Shown in pieces: positions 7,425 through 15,971 of a stretch of DNA of 23,467 bases. The stretch spans positions 1 to 23,467 of the forward strand of contig CAYSRG010000032.1 of assembly GCA_964433555.1 (NCBI GenBank). Reading direction: 5' to 3'. The notes below the pieces were generated by a model. It made no database searches, was not told where the DNA came from, and saw nothing but the letters and a program-made list of their open reading frames with translations. A program made the position numbers and the translations under genes. Numbering within the stretch: position 1 is the stretch's first letter; the number at the start of each line of letters is the position of its first letter. Origin of the DNA: Stramentimicrobium sp964433555 (GTDB lineage Bacteria; Atribacterota; Phoenicimicrobiia; Phoenicimicrobiales; Stramentimicrobiaceae).

Positions 7425-8330
7425 ATGAAGATTTTAAAAGCAGGTATAATTGTAAATGAAGAGAAAGACGAGAATCTGAATGTAACAAAAAAAATAATTA
7501 ATTTTTTAAATGATAAAAGCATTGATGTTTATCTACCCGAAAATATAATCAGCTTGTTTGATAAGTCAAAAAAAATACATCTTCTTGCTGAGCCCTATCA
7601 AGAGTTAAATATGTTTTTTTCTTTAGGGGGGGATGGCACTCTTTTAAGGGCTACCAGATTGGCTTCACCATATAACATACCAGTTTGTGGAATAAATTTG
7701 GGTGGATTGGGATTTTTAACCCAGATTGGTTTGCAGGAAATAGATCATTATCTTCCATGCATTTTGGAAAATAATTATCAAATTGAAGAGAGAATGATGT
7801 TATATGGTTGTATCATGAGAGAAGGAAAAAGAAATGGTAAGTTTTATTGTCTTAATGATATAGTCGTAGCAAAGAAATTATTTGCTAGATTAATTAATTT
7901 AGATATGCTTATTAACGATGAATATGTTATTCAATATGCTGCGGATGGATTAATCATTTCTACTTCTACTGGTTCAACGGCATATTCTCTTTCCGCTGGA
8001 GGACCGATTATTTATCCTTGTTTAAAAACCATTATTATTACTCCCATTTGTCCTCATACACTTTCGGCTAGAGCTCTGGTGATTCATCATAAGGACAACA
8101 TTAAGCTAATTGTTCGATCAAAAAACTTGGAAGTAATGTTAACAGTTGATGGACAGGAGGGCTTTGACTTAGAAGAGAATGATGTAATAGTAATTCAAAA
8201 GTCTAAATATAAAACTCAATTAGTAACCTTTCCCGGACCTGGAAAAAGTTTTTATGGCATTTTAAGAAGAAAATTGAAATGGAGTGGCAGAGTCCTTCCT
8301 AATATTCTTGAAGATGATGGATGGTCTTAA
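7425..8330 (+). CDS. nadK: NAD kinase
   Basis: Phosphorylates NAD to NADP in the cytosol. Family motifs are clear: GGDGT (68-72), the INLGGLGF stretch (90-97), the NDIVV segment (144-148) and the glycine-rich TSTGSTAYSLSAGGP region (180-194), with VDGQEG near the C-terminus. I chose the ATG at 7425, which has AAGAGGA 5 nt upstream. An in-frame TTG at 7407 would add six residues but lacks a good binding site. The 301-residue length is normal. It is packed between the nuclease-like gene and recN, the arrangement found in many Bacillota (tlyA-nadK-recN). Confidence 0.94.
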   Translation: MKILKAGIIVNEEKDENLNVTKKIINFLNDKSIDVYLPENIISLFDKSKKIHLLAEPYQELNMFFSLGGDGTLLRATRLASPYNIPVCGINLGGLGFLTQIGLQEIDHYLPCILENNYQIEERMMLYGCIMREGKRNGKFYCLNDIVVAKKLFARLINLDMLINDEYVIQYAADGLIISTSTGSTAYSLSAGGPIIYPCLKTIIITPICPHTLSARALVIHHKDNIKLIVRSKNLEVMLTVDGQEGFDLEENDVIVIQKSKYKTQLVTFPGPGKSFYGILRRKLKWSGRVLPNILEDDGWS

Positions 8331-8333
8331 ATC

Positions 8334-10076
8334 ATGCTTGGTTATCTGAAGATTAAAAATTTTGCCTTAATAGATGAATTAAGTGTAGAATTTGAAAAGG
8401 GGCTTAATGTTATTACAGGTGAAACTGGAGCCGGAAAATCAATGATAATTGAAGCCATAAATGTAATTTTGGGTGCACCTATCAACCAAAATTGGATTAA
8501 AAACGATAAGGAATATTTAGGGGTTGAAGCATTATTTTACCTAAATTCCATATCCCAGAGATATTTACAGGAGTTACTAAACATTAGTAATGTGTCCCCT
8601 GGGGATTACCAGATAATCATTAGAAGAGAAATACATCGAACTAAAAGAAGTAGATGTTTCATTGACAATCAACTGGTTACCCTTTCTCTTCTTCAGGAGA
8701 TTGGTAATTATTTGATTGATTTACATGGTCAACATAATCATCAATTATTACTGAATCAAAGCTTCCATATCGATTTTGTTGATAGTTTTGGAAATTATTC
8801 TTTTTTAGAAAAGAAAGAGCAATTTTATGAATATTATAAACAATGGCAAACAAAAACAAAATTGCTAAATCAACTTACTGAAAAACATTCAGAAATCTTA
8901 TCTAAAAAGGATTACATATTATTCCAGCTAAGGGAAATTGAACAGGCACAATTAAAAGAGGGAGAAGACCGGGAAATAGAAGAGTCATTAAATATAATTC
9001 GTTATAAAGCAAGAATTAAAGAGATTATGGAAAAGTCTCATGAAGCCTTATTTGAAGGCAATAGTACAGGAGAATCCTCAATTTACGATATTTTAACCAG
9101 GCTTATTAGCAATTTTAATACTATTTCCAGTCTGGACCAAAATATTGATAATATACAACAACAGTTAATAGACCTACAATTAAAAGTGGAGGATGTCTCT
9201 TGCCAGATAATGGAATATAAAGAAAAAATTGATCTTGATGTTTATCAATTGCAGGAAATTGAGGAACGTTTAAATTTAATTAACCATTTAAAACATAAAT
9301 ATGGCGCTCAAATATTTGAGATACTTGACTATTACGACAATTTACAAAAACAGATAAACTCCATTGAAGATAATCAGGTTAAGACGGAAAGGTTGAGAAA
9401 AGAGATTCGAGAGGATGAAAAGATATTAATACAACTATCCCTGGATTTAAGCAACCAACGAAAATCGATTGCCAGACAATTAGAACAAGATATCATAATG
9501 GAATTGGCAGAATTGAATATGAAAGACTGTAAATTTATAATTCAAATTGAACAACAGGAAGACCAAAATGGTTTACCAATTGAAGATAGAGTGTTAAAGA
9601 TAACTCCAAAAGGAATTGATAAGATTGAATTTTTTATCTCTACCAATGTTGGAGAAAAGGCGAAGCCTCTAACTGAAATAGTTTCTGGAGGAGAAGTATC
9701 TAGGATAATGTTAGGATTGAAATCTGTACTGAGTAGAGCTGATCAAATTCCTATAATGATATTTGATGAAATTGATAGCGGAGTGGGTGCCCGTTTAGGT
9801 GATATTATAGCACATAAATTAACTAAGATTGCACAAGATCATCAGGTAATAGCGGTAACCCATTTACCTCAGATTGCCTGTCAAGCAAACCAGCATCTTT
9901 ATATAAGTAAATCTACCTATCATAATAAAACTGCTATAACAATAAAGAAGCTGGCTGGAGATGAACAACTTTGTGAGATAGCCCGGATGCTTGATGGTGA
10001 GCAATATGGTTCCATCAGTATCGAACATGCCAGGAAAATGTTATATCGGAAGGGAGCAGATGGGAATGAAAAATAA
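8334..10076 (+). CDS. recN: DNA repair protein RecN
   Basis: RecN is an SMC-like ATPase that acts early at DNA double-strand breaks. The 580 residues show the N-terminal FALIDELSVEF stretch and Walker A GETGAGKS (29-36), then LHGQHNHQLLL. Long coiled-coil-forming segments fill the middle (about 155-400). The ABC signature SGGEVSR (near 450) and Walker B MIFDEIDSGVGA (near 475) follow, with THLPQIA thereafter. Four bases separate its ATG from the preceding stop up to 8333, with only weak purine-rich sequence upstream, suggesting coupling to NAD kinase. The 3' end overlaps the sigma-54 activator gene by 11 nt. Confidence 0.96.
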   Translation: MLGYLKIKNFALIDELSVEFEKGLNVITGETGAGKSMIIEAINVILGAPINQNWIKNDKEYLGVEALFYLNSISQRYLQELLNISNVSPGDYQIIIRREIHRTKRSRCFIDNQLVTLSLLQEIGNYLIDLHGQHNHQLLLNQSFHIDFVDSFGNYSFLEKKEQFYEYYKQWQTKTKLLNQLTEKHSEILSKKDYILFQLREIEQAQLKEGEDREIEESLNIIRYKARIKEIMEKSHEALFEGNSTGESSIYDILTRLISNFNTISSLDQNIDNIQQQLIDLQLKVEDVSCQIMEYKEKIDLDVYQLQEIEERLNLINHLKHKYGAQIFEILDYYDNLQKQINSIEDNQVKTERLRKEIREDEKILIQLSLDLSNQRKSIARQLEQDIIMELAELNMKDCKFIIQIEQQEDQNGLPIEDRVLKITPKGIDKIEFFISTNVGEKAKPLTEIVSGGEVSRIMLGLKSVLSRADQIPIMIFDEIDSGVGARLGDIIAHKLTKIAQDHQVIAVTHLPQIACQANQHLYISKSTYHNKTAITIKKLAGDEQLCEIARMLDGEQYGSISIEHARKMLYRKGADGNEK

Positions 10077-11532
10077 AAAAAATAATATTAACGCATCCCT
10101 TCTAAAGGAAATACACAAACAAAAGGAGATTTTGAGCACTTTAAAAGCTATTATTAATTCTACTGACGATGCTATTTCAGTTGTGGATGAAAAGGGGATG
10201 CATACCCTGGTTAATGATGCTTATACCAGGTTGATAGGATTAACTGAAGATGATGTCTTGGGTAAATCTTCAAATATAGATATTGCAGAAGGAGAAAGTA
10301 TGCACATGAAAGTATTAAAAACCAGAAAGCCAGTGCATGGAGTGAGAATGAAGGTTGGTCCTAATAAAAAAGAGGTATTAGTAAATGTTGCCCCAGTAAT
10401 AGTAGATAGAGAACTAAAAGGAAGCGTTGCGGTAATTCATGACCTTTCAGAGATAAGAAACCTAACAGAAGAGTTAAATCAGGTTAAAAAAAGAGTACGT
10501 CATCTGGAAGCAAAATATACCTTTGATGATATTGTGGGTAAAAGCAGAGCAATGATTATTGCTAAAGAACAGGCTATTAAGGCTGCCAGTACCCCTGCTA
10601 CGGTTCTATTACATGGAGAGAGTGGAACAGGCAAGGAATTATTTGCCCATGCTATTCACAATCATAGTTCCAGGAAAAACAGACAGTTTATCAGAGTTAA
10701 TTGTTCTGCATTAACAGATACCTTATTGGAAAGTGAACTTTTTGGATATGAAAGTGGAGCCTTTACTGGTGCTAGCAAAAAAGGTCGTAAAGGTCTTTTT
10801 GAGGAAGCAGACCGAGGAACTATGTTTCTTGATGAAATTGGTATGATGAGTTTGAATTTACAGGCAAAGCTATTAAGGGTTTTACAGGAAAAGGAGATTG
10901 TTAGAGTTGGCAGCAATGAACCTATAGATGTAGATGTAAGAATTATTTCGGCTACCAATACCAATCTGGAAGAAGCAGTAAAGAAAGGCATTTTTAGAGA
11001 AGACCTTTATTACAGATTATATGTTATCCCCATCTTTATCCCTCCTCTAAGAGAAAGAAAAGAAGATATTCCAGTATTGGTGCAAAATATTATCAGGAAA
11101 TGCAACCAGGAATTTGGTAGAAATATAAAGGACGTTTCTTCAGAAGTAATCGATTTATTATTGAATTATGCCTGGCCAGGAAATATCAGAGAACTGGAAA
11201 ATGTAATTGAAAGAGCGGTAATTAATATGAAAGTGTATGATAATATTTTAAAACAAAAACATCTTCCTGAATTCATAAGTGTAACCAAACAAAAGAGAAA
11301 AGAGGAAGAGTATTTTACTGCTGATAAGATACCAGGAATTGGTAAGGATAAATTAATTAAATTAAACAATATCAAGAAAGAAACCGAAAAGAGTATTATA
11401 TTAAATACACTAAATATATTTAATGGTAATTGTCAAAAAACTGCTCAGCATTTAGGTATCAGCATTAGGACACTATATTATAAAATACAAAAATATCAAA
11501 TTAAGAAAGTTTATAATTTTAAAAGCGACTAA
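10066..11532 (+). CDS. PAS-domain sigma-54-dependent activator (Fis family, BkdR-like)
   Basis: An enhancer-binding protein that hydrolyses ATP to open sigma-54 promoters. A short N-terminal helix and a PAS domain (about 22-128) probably sense a small ligand or signal. The AAA+ domain (about 155-385) has Walker A GESGTGKE (184-191), an intact GAFTGA loop (231-236) for sigma-54 contact, and Walker B GTMFLDEIG (251-259). A Fis-type helix-turn-helix lies at about 443-480. I chose the ATG at 10066 because AGGGAG lies 9 nt upstream; 10060 is an alternative, and longer in-frame starts sit inside recN. A terminator, tandem repeats and a -24/-12 promoter follow immediately, so the butyrate-kinase/oxidoreductase operon is its likely target, as for BkdR in Bacillus subtilis. 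Confidence 0.93.
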   Translation: MKNKKNNINASLLKEIHKQKEILSTLKAIINSTDDAISVVDEKGMHTLVNDAYTRLIGLTEDDVLGKSSNIDIAEGESMHMKVLKTRKPVHGVRMKVGPNKKEVLVNVAPVIVDRELKGSVAVIHDLSEIRNLTEELNQVKKRVRHLEAKYTFDDIVGKSRAMIIAKEQAIKAASTPATVLLHGESGTGKELFAHAIHNHSSRKNRQFIRVNCSALTDTLLESELFGYESGAFTGASKKGRKGLFEEADRGTMFLDEIGMMSLNLQAKLLRVLQEKEIVRVGSNEPIDVDVRIISATNTNLEEAVKKGIFREDLYYRLYVIPIFIPPLRERKEDIPVLVQNIIRKCNQEFGRNIKDVSSEVIDLLLNYAWPGNIRELENVIERAVINMKVYDNILKQKHLPEFISVTKQKRKEEEYFTADKIPGIGKDKLIKLNNIKKETEKSIILNTLNIFNGNCQKTAQHLGISIRTLYYKIQKYQIKKVYNFKSD

Positions 11533-11578
11533 TTTATATAAAAAATGAATAAAGATTAATTATAGTATCTTAACAGTT

Positions 11579-11618
11579 TTGCAACTAATTGCAATTATGT
11601 GCATTAATTTGCTTAATT
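11579..11618 (+). promoter_or_regulatory. Four 10-bp-phased repeats, candidate enhancer for the sigma-54 activator
   Basis: Four consecutive decamers start at 11579, 11589, 11599 and 11609: TTGCAACTAA, TTGCAATTAT, GTGCATTAAT and TTGCTTAATT. The GC core recurs at exactly 10-bp steps, so every copy faces the same side of the helix. The first two form an imperfect dyad of TTGCAA half-sites. The block lies 47 bp after the activator gene and about 155 bp before the -24 element, a normal distance for upstream activating sequences. Binding by the neighbouring activator is inferred. Confidence 0.6.
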
Positions 11619-11712
11619 ATCCTTTGAAAATAGTACCTTTCTTGGAAGTAAATATTTTTTATTTTATTTAGAATAATATTAATGCTCGAAAGGCTTAAAA
11701 AAAATAGATTAC

Positions 11713-11746
11713 AAAAAGGTCTGTTTGGTAAATAGACCTTTTTTGC
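11713..11746 (+). terminator. Intrinsic terminator after the sigma-54 activator
   Basis: A 10-bp perfect stem (11713-11722 with 11734-11743), extendable by G·T and two A·T pairs, ends in a run of six T (11739-11744). It separates the activator transcript from the sigma-54 promoter downstream. Confidence 0.85.
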
Positions 11747-11771
11747 ATTTTATAGGCTTTATATTATTCTT

Positions 11772-11786
11772 TGGCATAAAAATTGC
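11772..11786 (+). promoter_or_regulatory. Sigma-54 (-24/-12) promoter
   Basis: TGGCAT (11772-11777), five A, then TTGC (11783-11786) matches the consensus TGGCAY-N5-TTGCW, with the invariant GG and GC at the required spacing. Transcription would begin about 12 nt beyond, near 11798, giving a short leader with AGGAGG before the first butyrate kinase ATG. The gene just upstream encodes an activator with an intact GAFTGA loop. Confidence 0.88.
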
Positions 11787-11825
11787 TTATATAAAATTAA
11801 TAAGGAAAAAGTTCAGGAGGTTTAT

Positions 11826-12923
11826 ATGAAGAAAGAAAGTATTTATAGAATATTGGTAATAAATCCAGGTTCTACCTCAACTTCCATAGCTATCTTCCAG
11901 AATGATAAAGAACTTTTTCAAAAAACCATCCGACATAGCCTAGAAGAATTAAAAAAGTTTGAAAGGCTTTTTGATCAATATCAGTTTAGAGAACAGGTTA
12001 TTCTGCAATCATTAGAACAGAATAATATTCTTCTGGAGGAATTGGATGCCATAGTTGGTCGAGGTGGAGTTTTGAGTCCTTTAACCAGTGGGACATATTA
12101 TATCAGTAAAGTAATGTTAGAAGAATTACGAGAAAAGCCTCGAGTAGAACATGCTTCCAATTTAGCTGCCCAAATTGCTTATAAACTGGCTAAAAGAATA
12201 AAAGTACCTTCCTATATTGTAGATCCGGTAGCAGTAGATGAAATGGAATATATTGCTCGAATTTCCGGAATTCCTGAAATACAAAGAGAGAGCCTTTCCC
12301 ATGCTCTCAGTTTAAAGGCAGCCGCTAGAAGAGCTGCTCAAGAAATGAGAAAACCATATCCAGAGCTCAATTTGATCGTTATTCATTTAGGTGGAGGAAT
12401 TTCCATCAGTGCTCACCAAAAAGGGAGGATGATTGATGTTAACAATGCCAGTAGTGAAGGTCCGTTTTCTCCCGAACGCGCTGGTAGTTTGCCAGTATTG
12501 GATCTAATAAAAATGTGTTACTCCGGTCAATATACCTTACCAGAGATGTGCAAGAAGGTTATGGGGAAGGGTGGCATTGTAGCTTATTTAGGAACAAATA
12601 ATGCCTTAGAAGTAGAAGAATTAATAGCTAATGGTAACCAGAGTGCCGAATTAATTTATAAAGCAATGGCCTATCAGGTAGCTAAAGGCATTGGAGAAAT
12701 GGCGACTGTGTTAAAAGGTGAAATTGACAGAATTGTAATAACTGGGAATGGAGCTGGAGATAAGGGAGCCCTAGGTAAAACTTTTATTAACTGGATTAAA
12801 GAAAGGGTAGAATTTATTGCCCCAGTAATAGTTTACCCGGGTAGTGAAGAGATGAAAGCATTAGCTATGGGAGCTATAAGGGTATTAACCGGAGAAGAAG
12901 AGGGAAAAGTTTATGAGAAATAA
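11826..12923 (+). CDS. buk: Butyrate kinase, first copy (divergent)
   Basis: Acetokinase-family enzyme that converts acyl-phosphate and ADP to carboxylic acid and ATP. The 365 residues include INPGSTSTS (12-20), VGRGG (77-81), the VDPVAVDEM stretch (132-140) and HLGGGIS (187-193). Compared with the second copy in this operon, two conserved loops differ. The segment after DVNNA (204-216) is one residue shorter and reads SSEGPFSP. The TGG loop near 307 reads TGNGAGDKGALGK instead of TGGISHSNYVV. Substrate range may therefore differ, or activity may be reduced. It has a perfect AGGAGG site and is the first gene of the sigma-54 operon. Confidence 0.92.
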   Translation: MKKESIYRILVINPGSTSTSIAIFQNDKELFQKTIRHSLEELKKFERLFDQYQFREQVILQSLEQNNILLEELDAIVGRGGVLSPLTSGTYYISKVMLEELREKPRVEHASNLAAQIAYKLAKRIKVPSYIVDPVAVDEMEYIARISGIPEIQRESLSHALSLKAAARRAAQEMRKPYPELNLIVIHLGGGISISAHQKGRMIDVNNASSEGPFSPERAGSLPVLDLIKMCYSGQYTLPEMCKKVMGKGGIVAYLGTNNALEVEELIANGNQSAELIYKAMAYQVAKGIGEMATVLKGEIDRIVITGNGAGDKGALGKTFINWIKERVEFIAPVIVYPGSEEMKALAMGAIRVLTGEEEGKVYEK

Positions 12924-12985
12924 GACCAATATCATTCTAATTTACATTATTTCCTTTAATTCTTTAAAGAAGAGGTGACTGTATA

Positions 12986-13897
12986 ATGTTGAAATCATTT
13001 GATGAGGTAATTGAAAAAGCGATACATTATGGTCCGAAAAGGATTTCTGTGGCAGTGTCTCAAGCTGAAGATGTTATGAGTTCTGTGGAACAAGCCAGGC
13101 AGATGGGATTGGTAAAAGGTATTTTAGTTGGTGATAAAGAAGAGACTATTGGGGTCTGTAAGAAATTAGATATTGATCCTCATAATTATGAAATTATCCA
13201 TAAACAGGACAAGGATGTAGCAGCCAGGACAGCAGTCAATTTGGTAAAGGAAAAAAATGCGGAATTACTGATGAAAGGCATGTTAAGTACTGCTCGTATA
13301 TTAAGGGCAGTACTGGATAAAGAAATTGGATTAAGAACAAATCGATTATTAAGTCATGCCTATGTGTTGAAAATAAAAAAATACGAAAAACTTCTTACAG
13401 TTACCGATGGAGCTATGAATATAGCTCCAGGTTTGGAACAAAAAATTCAAATTGTACAAAATGTAATTGATTTTTGTCATTGCCTGGAAATTGAGAAACC
13501 AAAAATTGCCATATTAGCTGCTGTGGAATTGGTCAATCCTGATATGCCAGCAAGCATACATGCCGCTTGTTTATCCAAGATGGCAGAGAGAGGACAAATT
13601 GAAGGTGGGATAGTAGATGGACCATTAGCTTTTGATAATGCCATATCCAAAGAGGCAGCATTACACAAAGGCATTAATTCACCAGTAAGTGGAGAAGTCG
13701 ATGCAGTTGTGGTTCCAGAAATTGAATCTGGAAACATATTTGCTAAAGGTCTAGTATATTTAGCCGAGGCTGAACCAGCCGGAGTGTTATTAGGAACCAC
13801 CGCACCGGTTGTTCTAGTTTCTCGTTCTGATCGCCCGATATCTAAAGTAAGATCTATAGCTCTTAGCATTTTAATGAGTATCTATCAGAATAGGTAA
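12986..13897 (+). CDS. ptb: Phosphate butyryltransferase
   Basis: Exchanges CoA for phosphate on butyryl-CoA or branched acyl-CoA, giving the acyl-phosphate used by butyrate kinase. At 303 residues it is a single PTA_PTB domain without extra modules. Typical stretches are KGMLSTARILRAVLD (about 92-106), TVTDGAMN (about 136-143), DGPLAFDNAIS (about 211-221) and the C-terminal SRSDRPISKVRSIALS. ATG start with AGAGGTGA. It lies between two butyrate kinase genes in one operon, which supports the butyryl/branched-chain rather than acetyl assignment. Confidence 0.93.
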   Translation: MLKSFDEVIEKAIHYGPKRISVAVSQAEDVMSSVEQARQMGLVKGILVGDKEETIGVCKKLDIDPHNYEIIHKQDKDVAARTAVNLVKEKNAELLMKGMLSTARILRAVLDKEIGLRTNRLLSHAYVLKIKKYEKLLTVTDGAMNIAPGLEQKIQIVQNVIDFCHCLEIEKPKIAILAAVELVNPDMPASIHAACLSKMAERGQIEGGIVDGPLAFDNAISKEAALHKGINSPVSGEVDAVVVPEIESGNIFAKGLVYLAEAEPAGVLLGTTAPVVLVSRSDRPISKVRSIALSILMSIYQNR

Positions 13898-13921
13898 AAA
13901 TATATTTAGGGGTGATTTTTT

Positions 13922-14995
13922 TTGAAAAAATTTTATCATATCCTAGTAATTAATCCTGGTTCAACATCAACAAAATTATCGCTGTTTAAGAATGAGAAGA
14001 TGTTGTTTACAGAATCAATAGCCCATTCCAGTGACTTGTTAAAAAGTTTTAACTGCATTATTGAGCAATATGAATTTAGAGAAAAGGTGATTTATGAATT
14101 TTTAGAAAAGAAAGAAATAAATCTTAATGATATTGATGCCGTAGTTGGTAGAGGTGGCTTATTGAGACCTCTACCCAGTGGTACTTATAGGATTAACCAA
14201 AAAATGATAAATCAACTGCGCAAGGGTCTATTTGGAGAACATGCTTCTAATCTCGGTGCTATTTTGGCTTATCAAATCTCTAAGCATAAATGTATTCCTG
14301 CTTATATAGTTGATCCGGTAGTAGTTGATGAAATGGAGGACATTGCCCGTATATCTGGCATACTCCTGTTGCCTAGAAAGAGCATTTTTCATGCTTTAAA
14401 TCAAAAAGCAGTTGCCCGTAAGGCAGCTTCTGATTTAGGGAAAAATTATCAGAATGTTAATTTCATTGTTGTACATATGGGTGGTGGAATTTCAGTAGGG
14501 ATACATCAAAAAGGTAGAGTGGTTGATGTTAATAATGCATTGAATGGGGAAGGCCCTTTTTCTCCAGAAAGAAGTGGATCAGTACCAGTGGGTGATCTAG
14601 TACAATTATGTTTTTCGGGAAAATATTCTCAGGATGAAATTATGGCTATGATAAAAGGGGAAGGGGGATTAGTTGCCTATTTAAATACCAATGATATAGA
14701 ACAGGTAATTAAAAGGATAAGAGCAGGAGATAAGAAGGCAAAACTTATTCTGGAGGCTATGGCATATCAAATTTCTAAACAGATTGGAGAAGGAGCAACT
14801 GCACTGAAAGGGAATGTTGATGCCATTATTTTAACAGGAGGGATTTCTCATTCTAACTATGTAGTTGAAATGATAAAAGATCGAGTAAGTTTTATTGCAC
14901 TAGTTATGGTTTATCCAGGTGAGGAAGAAATGCTTTCACTCTGCCAAGGAGCATTGAGGGTTTTAAAAGGAGAAGAGAAGGAGAGGATTTATTGA
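13922..14995 (+). CDS. buk: Butyrate kinase, second copy (canonical)
   Basis: A second acetokinase-family kinase of 357 residues, clearly a paralogue of the first. It carries the standard motifs: INPGSTSTK near the N-terminus, MGGGIS, DVNNALNGEGPFSPERSG and LTGGISHS, so it is the copy expected to be fully active. It could act on a different chain length or branch from its neighbour. TTG start with AGGGGTGA at good spacing, and its stop overlaps the next start (TTGA), which implies translational coupling to the P-loop protein. Confidence 0.93.
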   Translation: MKKFYHILVINPGSTSTKLSLFKNEKMLFTESIAHSSDLLKSFNCIIEQYEFREKVIYEFLEKKEINLNDIDAVVGRGGLLRPLPSGTYRINQKMINQLRKGLFGEHASNLGAILAYQISKHKCIPAYIVDPVVVDEMEDIARISGILLLPRKSIFHALNQKAVARKAASDLGKNYQNVNFIVVHMGGGISVGIHQKGRVVDVNNALNGEGPFSPERSGSVPVGDLVQLCFSGKYSQDEIMAMIKGEGGLVAYLNTNDIEQVIKRIRAGDKKAKLILEAMAYQISKQIGEGATALKGNVDAIILTGGISHSNYVVEMIKDRVSFIALVMVYPGEEEMLSLCQGALRVLKGEEKERIY

Positions 14996-15681
14996 AAGAA
15001 GAGATAATTATTTTCACAGGAAGTTTTGGCAGTGGAAAGACAGAAATAGCTATTAATCAGTCTATAGAAGCATTAAAGAGAAAAGAAAAGGTGGTTATTG
15101 TTGATCTAGATATTGTTAATCCTTATTTTCGTTCTAGAGATATGAGAGAAAAATTAAAAGATATTGGGATCGACATAATAGCTCCTCCAGGTAAATTTGC
15201 CATGGCAGATTTACCATTAATTTCTCCCGAAATAAAAGGTGTGATTCAGGATTCAAATCGTAAATTGCTTATTGATGTAGGGGGAGATGAAATTGGTGCT
15301 AAATCATTGGCTAGTTTCTATCCAGTATTAAAAAGTAGTGGTTATCAAATGAACATGGTAATTAATCCTTACCGCCCTTTTACTCAAAATAGTAAGCAGA
15401 TCCATAAGATGCTTCAGGATATTGAGTTATCCTCTCGTCTGAAAATAAATGGTTTGATTAGTAATCCTAATTTAGAGGAACAAACTGATCTGGAGGTAAT
15501 TACAAAAGGGCATAATATCATAAAAGAGGTATCTAAATCTCTTGGTTTACCAATAAGATATTTAACAATTGAAAAATCTATTTACCAGAAGATAGGTAAG
15601 CCTAATTTTACAGAAGATATCACTATAATTCGACGATATATGAATTTTCCATGGGATGAACCTGAAACTGAAAAGGAATAA
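14992..15681 (+). CDS. P-loop NTPase of unknown function in the oxidoreductase operon
   Basis: A 229-residue soluble nucleotide-binding protein. Walker A is GSFGSGKT (10-17). A deviant switch-like segment VIVDLDIVNPYFRSRD (about 35-50) and LLIDVGGDEIG (about 91-101) follow. The overall look is that of SIMIBI/MinD-ParA-like or CobQ-like NTPases, but no transferase motif identifies a reaction. TTG start with GAGAGGA, 4-nt overlap with the kinase stop. Its place between acid-kinase genes and the ferredoxin subunit suggests a maturation or assembly role for the Fe-S oxidoreductase, or a regulatory one. Both ideas are inferred from context. Confidence 0.75.
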   Translation: MKEEIIIFTGSFGSGKTEIAINQSIEALKRKEKVVIVDLDIVNPYFRSRDMREKLKDIGIDIIAPPGKFAMADLPLISPEIKGVIQDSNRKLLIDVGGDEIGAKSLASFYPVLKSSGYQMNMVINPYRPFTQNSKQIHKMLQDIELSSRLKINGLISNPNLEEQTDLEVITKGHNIIKEVSKSLGLPIRYLTIEKSIYQKIGKPNFTEDITIIRRYMNFPWDEPETEKE

Positions 15682-15724
15682 ATGGTAATGATAAGATATT
15701 AATTACGAATAAGGAGGATTTTGT

Positions 15725-15928
15725 ATGGCAAAAGTGATTATTGATCAGGAAAGATGCAAAGGTTGTGAATTATGTACTCTAGTATGTCCCAAAAAGATAA
15801 TGGTGATGTCAAAATCTTTTAACAAAAAAAGTTATCATCCTGCTGAACAGATAAATCCGGAAAAGTGTACCGGATGTGCATTTTGTGCCATGATCTGTCC
15901 GGATGTAGCTATAGAAGTTTATAAATAG
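15725..15928 (+). CDS. 2-oxoacid:ferredoxin oxidoreductase, delta (2[4Fe-4S] ferredoxin) subunit
   Basis: A 67-residue ferredoxin-like subunit with two complete CxxCxxCxxxCP clusters: C11, C14, C17, C21 and C48, C51, C54, C58. It carries electrons from the catalytic subunits to free ferredoxin. Its short length and position directly before the alpha subunit fit the delta subunit of VOR/KOR-type four-subunit enzymes. AAGGAGG lies at ideal distance from the ATG. Start and stop are each separated from neighbours by about 43 bp, with no promoter seen. Confidence 0.9.
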   Translation: MAKVIIDQERCKGCELCTLVCPKKIMVMSKSFNKKSYHPAEQINPEKCTGCAFCAMICPDVAIEVYK

Positions 15929-15971
15929 CAGAACACTAATGAATACTATCTAAATTTAAGGAGGATTATCA

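Noticed and set aside
9991..10065. Longer N-terminus for the sigma-54 activator
   Set aside because: It would lie almost wholly inside recN, has no ribosome binding site and adds 25 residues unlike any PAS regulator start. The ATG at 10066 has AGGGAG at good spacing.
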